From an uncultured Parabacteroides sp. (GTDB lineage Bacteria; Bacteroidota; Bacteroidia; Bacteroidales; Tannerellaceae), in NCBI GenBank assembly GCA_900547435.1, contig URGO01000012.1, forward strand, positions 1-34,647: a stretch of 34,647 nt of DNA. The letters run 5' to 3'. Below are positions 8,567 through 15,614 of this stretch, piece after piece. A program made the translations under genes and the position numbers. A model generated the notes under the pieces. It saw nothing but the letters and a program-made list of their open reading frames with translations, had not been told where the DNA came from and made no database searches. Numbering within the stretch: the stretch's first letter is position 1; each line of letters starts with the position of its first letter.

Positions 8567-8593
8567 ACACAAAAACTAACAAACTAAATTATT

Positions 8594-9406
8594 ATGAGAT
8601 TAATTATCGAACCGAATTACGAGCAGCTATCCCAATGGGCTGCCAATTATGTAGCTGCTAAGATTAAAGCAGCTAATCCGACGGAAGAGAAACCTTTTAT
8701 ATTAGGTTTGCCTACAGGGTCATCTCCGTTAGGTATGTATAAAGCCTTGATTGAACTGAATAAGCAGGGTGTGGTTTCTTTTCAGCATGTGATTACCTTC
8801 AACATGGATGAATATGTAGGTCTTCCTAAGGAGCATCCGGAAAGCTATCATTCTTTCATGTGGAATAATTTCTTTAGTCACATTGACATTAAGCCGGAAA
8901 ATGTGAATATCCTGAACGGGAATGCAGAGGATATCGAAGCGGAGTGTGCGGCATACGAAGCAAAAATGAAAGCCGTTGGAGGCGTAGATCTCTTCTTGGG
9001 TGGAATCGGACCGGATGGACATATCGCGTTTAACGAACCGGGTTCATCTTTGTCTTCGCGGACACGTATGAAGACATTAACTACCGATACGATTATCGCC
9101 AACTCTCGTTTCTTCGAGAACGATGTGAACAAAGTTCCGAAGACGGCTGTAACCGTGGGTGTAGGTACGGTACTGGATGCAAAAGAGGTTCTGATTATGG
9201 TGAACGGACACAATAAGGCGCGTGCTTTGCAACAAGCGGTTGAAGGTGCGGTAAACCAAATGTGGACAATTACCGCCTTGCAACTTCATCCGAAAGGAAT
9301 TATCGTGTGTGATGATGCGGCTTGTGCCGAATTGAAAGTAGGGACTTATAATTACTTTAAAGATATCGAGAAAGACCATCTCTGTCCTTGCTCGTTGTTG
9401 AAATAA
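8594..9406 (+). CDS. nagB: glucosamine-6-phosphate deaminase
   Basis: NagB converts glucosamine-6-phosphate to fructose-6-phosphate and ammonia, linking amino-sugar catabolism to glycolysis. The 270-aa protein has the E. coli catalytic residues at identical positions: Asp72 in NMDEY, and Asp141, His143 and Glu148 in GGIGPDGHIAFNEP. The phosphate-binding PTGSSPLGMY is at 40-49. It ends a plus-strand series after the flavodiiron gene with a 27-base gap. No nagA or transporter is beside it, so it may serve host-mucin or cell-wall amino-sugar turnover from genes elsewhere. Confidence 0.97.
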   Translation: MRLIIEPNYEQLSQWAANYVAAKIKAANPTEEKPFILGLPTGSSPLGMYKALIELNKQGVVSFQHVITFNMDEYVGLPKEHPESYHSFMWNNFFSHIDIKPENVNILNGNAEDIEAECAAYEAKMKAVGGVDLFLGGIGPDGHIAFNEPGSSLSSRTRMKTLTTDTIIANSRFFENDVNKVPKTAVTVGVGTVLDAKEVLIMVNGHNKARALQQAVEGAVNQMWTITALQLHPKGIIVCDDAACAELKVGTYNYFKDIEKDHLCPCSLLK

Positions 9407-9420
9407 TAAAAATAATGAAG

Positions 9421-9452
9421 AATGAGGAATGAAGAATTCTTCATTCCTCATT
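9421..9452. terminator. 32-bp perfect palindrome between convergent nagB and sufE
   Basis: Arms 9421-9436 and 9437-9452 are exact inverted copies built from AATGAGGAATGAAGAA. A further AATGAAGAAT word lies at 9414-9423. The palindrome touches the sufE stop codon and starts 14 bases after the nagB stop, so it probably ends both transcripts, though it lacks a classic T tract. Confidence 0.65.
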
Positions 9453-9883
9453 TAATTGTTTTCTTTTTCCTTAGCTCGGAAAGCGACTGCATACAGATGC
9501 ATTTGCTTTACCATAGCTACCAATCCATTGGAACGTGTCGGGGAAAGATGTTCTTTCAGTCCGATTCGTTCGATAAAATAAAGGTCGGCATCTAAAATCT
9601 CTTGCGGAGTATGGTCGGACAAAACGCTGATCAGTAAGGAAACGATACCTTTCACGATGACCGCATCGCTATCTCCTTGGAAGATAATCTTCCCGTCTTT
9701 ATAATCAGCCTGAAGCCAAACACGGCTTTGGCATCCTTCGATAAGATTGCTCTCCGTTTTATATTTCTCATCCAAAGGGGAAAGGCTGTTTCCCAAATCG
9801 ATCAACAAAGCATATTTGTCCATCCAGTCATCGAATGCGGAGAACTCTTCAATCACATTGTCTTGTAGTTCGTTTATTGTCAT
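9452..9883 (-). CDS. sufE: SufE-like sulfur acceptor
   Basis: SufE takes persulfide sulfur from the cysteine desulfurase SufS and passes it on for iron-sulfur cluster assembly. The 143-aa protein has the family pattern: LIDLGNSLSPLDEKYKTESNLI, then the acceptor cysteine Cys51 in EGCQSRVWL, and a C-terminal helix with LSPTRSNGL. No sufS, sufB, sufC or sufD is in the window, so the partner works from another locus. It lies 86 bases downstream of the glutaminyl-cyclase-like gene, across an AT-rich hairpin spacer. Confidence 0.93.
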   Translation of the reverse strand: MTINELQDNVIEEFSAFDDWMDKYALLIDLGNSLSPLDEKYKTESNLIEGCQSRVWLQADYKDGKIIFQGDSDAVIVKGIVSLLISVLSDHTPQEILDADLYFIERIGLKEHLSPTRSNGLVAMVKQMHLYAVAFRAKEKENN

Positions 9884-9900
9884 ATGTATTTAGTTTTTTA

Positions 9901-9969
9901 GTTTATATGTTTTTAAGTTTGTGAGTTTTTAGTTCAAGTATAAACATAAAAACTCGTAAACGAAAAAAC
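9901..9969. repeat. AAACT-rich inverted repeat upstream of sufE
   Basis: The stretch around 9918-9931 (GTTTGTGAGTTTTT) pairs imperfectly with 9949-9961 (AAAAACTCGTAAAC). The flanks carry further copies of GTTTATATG and ATAAACATA. It lies between two minus-strand genes. I see no TAnnTTTG box here. Confidence 0.45.
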
Positions 9970-10968
9970 TTAATAACTATAAATTACCTCCATTACCGTT
10001 TGGCCTACCGCTTTTAGCGTTTCGCGATCAATAATTTGCATGTTGTCATTGACGGTATGCCAATAGCTTCCGAAACCACTATCGGTTTCCGGATCAAAAT
10101 TGATAATATCCAAACAAGGAATATTCCTTCCTGCGATAACATATTGATGGTCGTCTGTAATGGCACCTCCATCCGCATTGATAAAGAATTTGCCATATCC
10201 TAAGTCGCGGGCTGTATTCCATACCAAATCCACATAACGAGCTGCATAGCGCATGGATGTGTATTCTTTATAAAAGGCAGCGCCTTTGCTCCCGACCATA
10301 TCTAATAAGATACCGAACTCAGCGGTATAATTGGGTATATGCGGATTCTTTGCCCAGAATTGTGAGCCTAAACACCAGGTGTCGGGCTTATATTCTTCCA
10401 CAAATTCGGGTGTTCCGTAATCTTCAGCATCGAAGAAAATGATATCAATACCTGTTTCCGGAGCCTTTAATCCCAATTGACGGGCTATTTCTAACAAGAC
10501 ACCAACCCCGCTGGCTCCATCATCCGCTCCGTCAATCGGATGCTTATGTTTGGTCGGATTCGGGTCGTGGTCGGCATAAGGGCGCGAATCCCAATGTGCA
10601 AATAACAGGATTCGTTTTTCCGCATCCGGCTTATAAGAACCGATGATGTTGCGTGCAGACAATACCGTACCATCATAAGCCGTTACATTCATGGTCTGCT
10701 GATAGACCTTGGCTCCGAAACGCTCCAGTTCGGAGGCCAGATAATCTCCGCAAGCTTTGTGTGCCGGAGAATTGGGAACACGCGGACCGAACTTTACTTG
10801 GTTTTCCACAAATCGGTAAGCACTATCCGCTTCGAATGCCGGTGTCTGCGTCGTTTGAGTAGGCATGGGTTTGACTTCAGGGGTAATAGAACCGGATGCG
10901 CTATTGGTCTGCCGGTTACCACAAGAAAATAATGCCGTTGCAGCTAATAAATAAAGAAACCGTATCAT
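9970..10968 (-). CDS. glutaminyl-peptide cyclotransferase-like M28 lipoprotein
   Basis: A 332-aa lipoprotein with signal peptide and lipobox LFSC (Cys16). It belongs to the M28 zinc-peptidase fold, glutaminyl cyclase branch, which converts N-terminal Gln to pyroglutamate. Metal and active-site blocks are AHWDSRPYADHD (124-135), DGADDGASG (146-154), DAEDYG (180-185), DDHQ (272-275) and YWHT (302-305). The single-zinc cyclase pattern rather than an aminopeptidase is suggested by DTWCLGSQFWA, a segment typical of these cyclases. Bacteroidota periplasmic and outer-membrane proteins commonly have Gln right after the signal-peptidase-I site, so this enzyme would cap them. An aminopeptidase activity remains possible. 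It follows the fusion gene by 30 bases. Confidence 0.88.
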   Translation of the reverse strand: MIRFLYLLAATALFSCGNRQTNSASGSITPEVKPMPTQTTQTPAFEADSAYRFVENQVKFGPRVPNSPAHKACGDYLASELERFGAKVYQQTMNVTAYDGTVLSARNIIGSYKPDAEKRILLFAHWDSRPYADHDPNPTKHKHPIDGADDGASGVGVLLEIARQLGLKAPETGIDIIFFDAEDYGTPEFVEEYKPDTWCLGSQFWAKNPHIPNYTAEFGILLDMVGSKGAAFYKEYTSMRYAARYVDLVWNTARDLGYGKFFINADGGAITDDHQYVIAGRNIPCLDIINFDPETDSGFGSYWHTVNDNMQIIDRETLKAVGQTVMEVIYSY

Positions 10969-10998
10969 TGCTTTTTGTTTTAGCGATTATCAATTTTA

Positions 10999-12726
10999 CT
11001 ATCCTTGAGATACCTCCTGCACCTGTTGCATGACACGCAAGAAATTCTCTCCCCAAATTTTACGGATATCAGCTTCCGTATATCCATGCTCTATGAGTTT
11101 ACAAGTGATGTTTATCAGTTCGTTGCTGGAACGACACCCGATTAATTCACCATCTCCGTCAAAGTCCGAACCGATGCCGATATGTTCTACACCTATTAAA
11201 TCAACAATATGCTCTATATGCCGGATGGCATCGCTTAAAGAGGCTTTCCCGGCTTCCGGATTAATGAATCCTTTATACAGGCAAAGTTGTACGACTCCCC
11301 CTTTACCGGCCAGAGCCTTCAATTGTTCATCCGTGAGGTTCCGGGGATGGTTGCACAAGGCACGTGCGGAAGAATGTGACGCGATAATCGGATATTGGCT
11401 CTGTTCCAGCACATCATAGAATGTCTTTTCCGAAGCATGGGAGATGTCTATCATAATACCTAATCGGTTCATTTCCCGGACCACCTCCTTCCCGAAAGGA
11501 CTCAGTCCGTTCCATTCTCCTTTTCCTCGGGCGGAATCGCAAATATCATTATCCCCGTTATGGCAGAGCGTGATATAGCAAACTCCTTCCTTTTTGAATC
11601 GGGCAATGTTCTTTAAATCCTTGCCAATGGCATACCCGTTTTCTACACCTAAGCAAATCGCTTTTTTCTCTTCTTCCTTCAATCTCTTTATATCTTGGGG
11701 TGTATAGGCTATGCCCATGCGTGTGGGATTCAGCACCTCTTGGCGTTTCACTTGGGCAAGACGCTCCATGGCGTAGTTGGTAGCTTGCTTTAGGGATTCT
11801 TCATCACGTGCTCCTTGTGGGATGTAAGCCACCATAAATGTAGCGTCAATCAGTCCCTCTTCCATGAAGGGGAGATTGACTTTACCTCCTTCTTTATTCC
11901 CAATATTGAACTCATTGGGGAAAATCATGGGGGTATCTGTATGCGAATCCAAGGTGATTATCCGATGATGCAATCGCTTGGCTTGTTGGTATGTTGATGC
12001 GTTACGAACAAAAGCTTCGAAAAGGGCTTGTGCATTCTTGTCCTCATGGGTAGCCAAGGCTTCCGGATGCCATTGCACGCTGAAGATGTTTTTCTCCGGA
12101 TGACGTATGCCCTCATTTATGCCATCCGGGGCTATAGCCGTTTCGATAAATTCGGGCGCGATATCCTTTATGGCCTGATGATGGAAAGAATTGACATAAA
12201 TCGTCTCGCCGGTATTCAGCTTGACGGAATGAGACACCTGTTCACGGGGAAATTTCTGGCTATGTTTGAGCACCGGATGGTCGCTTTGCGTATAGATATC
12301 CTGTAAGATATTCCCGCCAAAGGCCACATTCAGTATCTGATGCCCCCGGCAAATCCCCATCATCGGTATTTGCCGGTTAGAAGCCAGACGGATTAACGCC
12401 AGGTCAAACGCATCGCGAAGCGTATCTCCATCTTGGAGTGCCGGGATGGGGCCCTCTCCCAGAAATAGCGGATTGATATCTCCGCCTCCCGTCATCAAGA
12501 GTCCGTCAATCGAATTGACTATGCTCGTCAGGGCTTGCCAGTCCATCATGGCCGGGATGATAACAGGTGCTCCCCCGGCTTGAAGGATAGCTTGTATATA
12601 AGTCTCGGCAACACACGCTTGTCCCTCTCTGCGGTTGGCCGAGACTCCGATTCGAGGAGATTCTTTCCCGCTTCGGAAAGAATCTACCTCCTGGAACAAA
12701 TCTTTTATGTGGAAAGACGAAATCAT
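10999..12726 (-). CDS. fusion of a class I amidotransferase-like gamma-glutamyl hydrolase and an M19 dipeptidase
   Basis: The 575-aa protein joins two enzymes. Residues about 24-245 form a peptidase C26 / PuuD-like glutamine-amidotransferase fold with nucleophile Cys126 in GICRGHQ and the His220/Glu222 pair in QWHPE. Residues about 255-575 form a renal-dipeptidase (M19) domain: DSHTDTP, CLGVENG, IDISHAS, SHSSAR and GIGSDFDGDG supply the metal-binding residues. There is no signal peptide, so it is likely cytoplasmic. The obvious reading is stepwise breakdown of a gamma-glutamyl peptide followed by cleavage of the released dipeptide; the real substrate is unknown. I choose the ATG at 12726 over a TTG that directly follows the gyrB stop. 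It lies in the gyrB transcript. Confidence 0.88.
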   Translation of the reverse strand: MISSFHIKDLFQEVDSFRSGKESPRIGVSANRREGQACVAETYIQAILQAGGAPVIIPAMMDWQALTSIVNSIDGLLMTGGGDINPLFLGEGPIPALQDGDTLRDAFDLALIRLASNRQIPMMGICRGHQILNVAFGGNILQDIYTQSDHPVLKHSQKFPREQVSHSVKLNTGETIYVNSFHHQAIKDIAPEFIETAIAPDGINEGIRHPEKNIFSVQWHPEALATHEDKNAQALFEAFVRNASTYQQAKRLHHRIITLDSHTDTPMIFPNEFNIGNKEGGKVNLPFMEEGLIDATFMVAYIPQGARDEESLKQATNYAMERLAQVKRQEVLNPTRMGIAYTPQDIKRLKEEEKKAICLGVENGYAIGKDLKNIARFKKEGVCYITLCHNGDNDICDSARGKGEWNGLSPFGKEVVREMNRLGIMIDISHASEKTFYDVLEQSQYPIIASHSSARALCNHPRNLTDEQLKALAGKGGVVQLCLYKGFINPEAGKASLSDAIRHIEHIVDLIGVEHIGIGSDFDGDGELIGCRSSNELINITCKLIEHGYTEADIRKIWGENFLRVMQQVQEVSQG

Positions 12727-12732
12727 TCTCAA

Positions 12733-14688
12733 TTATGCGTCAATATTGGCATAAGTGGCATTCTCCTCGATAAATTCGCGACGCGGACCTACGTCCTCGC
12801 CCATCAACATCGAGAAGATCTGGTCGGCTTCTGCCGCATTATCTATGGTGATTTGCTTCAATGTACGGTTCTCCGGATTCATGGTGGTCTCCCAAAGCTG
12901 GCGATCACTCATTTCACCCAAACCTTTGTAACGTTGTGTCGTAATCTGCTTTTCATCCCCTCCGCCATATTTTAGGATGAATGCCTGGCGTTGCTGGTCG
13001 GTCCAGCAATACTCCTCCACTTTGCCTTTTTTGCACAGATACAAAGGAGGAGTGGCCAGATAAACATAGCCGTTCTCTATCAGCGCGCGCATCCGGCGGA
13101 AGAAGAAGGTCAGAATCAAGGTGGCTATATGGCTTCCGTCCACATCGGCATCGGTCATGATAATCACCTTATGGTAGCGCAACTTGTCCATGTTCAAGGC
13201 TTTCGGGTCCTCTTCTGTGCCGACCGTTACTCCCATGGCACGGAATATATTCTGAATCTCCTCGCTTTCGAACACTTTATGCTCCATGGCCTTTTCTACG
13301 TTCAGAATCTTACCACGCAAGGGGAGGATTGCTTGAAATTTGCTATCGCGCCCTTGCTTGGCGGTACCCCCTGCTGAATCACCCTCGACCAGGAATAATT
13401 CGCAGATGGAAGCGTCTTTCGATTGGCAATCGGCCAGCTTTCCGGGAAGTCCTCCTCCCGTCATGGGCGATTTGCGGAGCACCTGTTCTCTGGCTTTACG
13501 GGCAGCCTGGCGTGCGGATGCCGCAAGGATAACCTTCTCAACAATAGTTTTCGCCTCTTTGGGATGTTCTTCCAGATAATACCCTAAAGCTTCACCCACG
13601 GCTTGGTCTACCGCTCCCGTTACTTCGTTATTTCCTAATTTGGTCTTGGTCTGTCCCTCGAATTGAGGTTCAGCCACCTTGATGGAGATAACGGCCGTAA
13701 GTCCTTCGCGGAAATCATCTCCTTGAATCTCCACCTTAGCTTTTTCCAGCAATTTGGAGTCTTCGGCATATTTCTTCAACGTACGGGTCAGACCGCGACG
13801 GAATCCCGCCACATGCGTTCCGCCCTCGATGGTGTTGATGTCATTCACATACGAGAATACACTTTCGTTGTACGAGGTATTGTAGGTCATGGCTACTTCT
13901 ACGGGAATACCTTGCTTCTCTGTTACGATATGGATGACATCCGGAATCAGTTTCTCTTTCGAGCGGTCTATGTATTCGACAAATTCCATCAGACCTTTTT
14001 CCGAATGGAATGTTTCAGACTTGTAGGAGCCATCCTCCTTGACCGCACGTTTATCGGTCAGGCGCAAAGTGATACCGGCGTTCAGAAAGGCCAGTTCGCG
14101 CAAGCGTGTCGCCAAGATGTCGTATTTATATTCCGTTACGGTAAAGATGCTTCCATCCGGCTTGAAGGTAATCGTGGTACCGGTTGTGTCTGCATCTCCT
14201 ACAATCTCTACATCATGCAATGGTTTTCCGCAAGAGAACTCTTGCATGTAGACATGTCCGTTACGACGTACCTCTGCTTTTAGGTAGGTGGAAAGCGCGT
14301 TCACGCACGAAACGCCCACGCCATGCAAACCTCCGGATACCTTGTAGGTCCCTTTGTCGAACTTACCACCGGCATGAAGTACCGTCAATACGACTTCCAA
14401 TGCGGATTTACCCTCTTTCTCATGAATATCAACCGGAATGCCTCGGCCATTATCCGTTACGACGATTGAATTATCTTCATTGATTATTACGTCGACCATT
14501 GTACAATATCCGGCCAGTGCCTCATCAATAGAGTTATCAACAACTTCATATACCAGATGATGGAGACCCTTCTCACTAATATCGCCGATGTACATTGCCG
14601 GTCTTTTGCGTACCGCTTCTAATCCTTCAAGTACTTGAATACTATCCGCAGAGTATTCCGAAGATGCATTCTTAATTTCTTCACTCAT
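12733..14688 (-). CDS. gyrB: DNA gyrase subunit B
   Basis: GyrB is the ATPase subunit of the type II topoisomerase that introduces negative supercoils. The 651-aa protein has the GHKL ATP site (VVDNSIDEA at 49-57, DNGRGIPV at 79-86, GGLHGVG at 119-125), the transducer domain, and the TOPRIM motifs EGDSAGG and DADVDGSHI. The C-terminal YKGLGEMSDRQLW is intact. Its length and motif set fit GyrB rather than ParE, but I cannot fully exclude ParE by eye. A TAnnTTTG box lies 54 bases upstream, and the fusion gene follows after 6 bases. Confidence 0.93.
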   Translation of the reverse strand: MSEEIKNASSEYSADSIQVLEGLEAVRKRPAMYIGDISEKGLHHLVYEVVDNSIDEALAGYCTMVDVIINEDNSIVVTDNGRGIPVDIHEKEGKSALEVVLTVLHAGGKFDKGTYKVSGGLHGVGVSCVNALSTYLKAEVRRNGHVYMQEFSCGKPLHDVEIVGDADTTGTTITFKPDGSIFTVTEYKYDILATRLRELAFLNAGITLRLTDKRAVKEDGSYKSETFHSEKGLMEFVEYIDRSKEKLIPDVIHIVTEKQGIPVEVAMTYNTSYNESVFSYVNDINTIEGGTHVAGFRRGLTRTLKKYAEDSKLLEKAKVEIQGDDFREGLTAVISIKVAEPQFEGQTKTKLGNNEVTGAVDQAVGEALGYYLEEHPKEAKTIVEKVILAASARQAARKAREQVLRKSPMTGGGLPGKLADCQSKDASICELFLVEGDSAGGTAKQGRDSKFQAILPLRGKILNVEKAMEHKVFESEEIQNIFRAMGVTVGTEEDPKALNMDKLRYHKVIIMTDADVDGSHIATLILTFFFRRMRALIENGYVYLATPPLYLCKKGKVEEYCWTDQQRQAFILKYGGGDEKQITTQRYKGLGEMSDRQLWETTMNPENRTLKQITIDNAAEADQIFSMLMGEDVGPRREFIEENATYANIDA

Positions 14689-14741
14689 GAGTCTATTTTT
14701 GTTTTAGTCTGTTATAATCTTCTTTTTCACAAATAAGCTAA

Positions 14742-14749
14742 CAAATGTA
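14742..14749 (-). promoter_or_regulatory. -7 box of the gyrB promoter
   Basis: On the minus strand this reads TACATTTG, matching TAnnTTTG, 53 bases before the gyrB ATG. No clear -33 TTG at 18-20 bases. Confidence 0.55.
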
Positions 14750-14832
14750 CGAATATTTCTTGAAATAGAGGCTATTCCTTAACTATTTTGCAGGATTTTA
14801 AGGGCTGTTTTACTCCTTTGCGGAGGATGGAA

Positions 14833-14920
14833 GAAAATTATGCCTATCTTTGACGGGAAAGATGCCTATCTTTGTTTCCGAAGTCAGGCATGAATGCCAG
14901 CAAAGATAGGCATGAATTTT
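14833..14920. repeat. 88-bp four-unit element, copy 2 (++--)
   Basis: 22-bp units start at 14833, 14855, 14877 and 14899. Cores are at 14840-14850 and 14862-14872 (both ATGCCTATCTT), 14881-14891 (AAGTCAGGCAT, inverted, degenerate) and 14903-14913 (AAGATAGGCAT, inverted). The geometry is identical to the copy at 5284. It starts 11 bases past the udk stop and lies upstream of the gyrB promoter. Confidence 0.9.
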
Positions 14921-14930
14921 CCGAGGGCAA

Positions 14931-15554
14931 CTACATGTTGACCTTATGGTGGAGATGCTTTTCGATATACATTTTGAGGATGTGGATAGCAATCTCATTA
15001 TTTCCGCCTTCGGGAATGATAAGGTCCGCAAAACGCTTGGTCGGTTCGATGAATTGCTGGTGCATCGGTTTGAGGACGCGCGTATAACGTTCCATCACGG
15101 CTTCGGCCGTTCGCCCGCGCTCTATGACATCCCGTTGGATGACCCGTATCAGGCGTTCGTCCGGGTCGGCATCTACAAAAAGCTTCAAGTCCATCATCTC
15201 GCGGAGCGAAGCGTCCCACAATGCCATTATCCCTTCGATGATAATCACGGGGCGAGGCTCAATGTGGATAGTCTCCTTCAGGCGTGAGCAGGTTGGCATG
15301 TGATAGACCGGCTGGTCGATGGCTTTTCCCTCTTTCAGCATTTGGATATGCTCCAGCAACAAAGGCCAGTCGAATGCGTTCGGATGGTCGAAGTTGATTT
15401 GTTGTTTAAGCTCGTCGGGCACATGACTGCTATCCTTATAATAGGAGTCTTGCGGGAGAAGTACGACTTCTCCCGCTTGCAAACTATCTATGATTTTACG
15501 GACTACGGTCGTTTTCCCCGAACCGGTTCCTCCTGCGATACCTATAATAATCAT
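14931..15554 (-). CDS. udk: uridine kinase
   Basis: Udk phosphorylates uridine and cytidine to UMP and CMP in pyrimidine salvage. The 207-aa protein starts with a P-loop, GGTGSGKTT at residues 8-16. It carries QDSYYKD, NFDHPNAFDWPLL, YHMPTCSR, IIEGIMALWD and RDVIERGRT in the standard uridine-kinase order. It has its own TAnnTTTG box in the spacer after the outer-membrane-protein gene. One of the 22-bp-unit repeats lies just past its stop. Confidence 0.95.
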   Translation of the reverse strand: MIIIGIAGGTGSGKTTVVRKIIDSLQAGEVVLLPQDSYYKDSSHVPDELKQQINFDHPNAFDWPLLLEHIQMLKEGKAIDQPVYHMPTCSRLKETIHIEPRPVIIIEGIMALWDASLREMMDLKLFVDADPDERLIRVIQRDVIERGRTAEAVMERYTRVLKPMHQQFIEPTKRFADLIIPEGGNNEIAIHILKMYIEKHLHHKVNM

Positions 15555-15573
15555 ACTTTTATTTATTATAGTG

Positions 15574-15581
15574 CAAAGATA
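15574..15581 (-). promoter_or_regulatory. -7 box of the udk promoter
   Basis: On the minus strand this reads TATCTTTG, an exact TAnnTTTG, 19 bases before the udk ATG. The -33 element is not evident. Confidence 0.6.
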
Positions 15582-15614
15582 ATGATTTCTTGTGAGATTA
15601 TTACTCGGGTGGCA

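Noticed and set aside
5284..14920. Intrinsic terminators as the explanation for the ++-- elements
   Set aside because: They can fold, but the ++++ copy cannot, there is no consistent T tract, and one copy lies in a divergent spacer where no terminator is expected.
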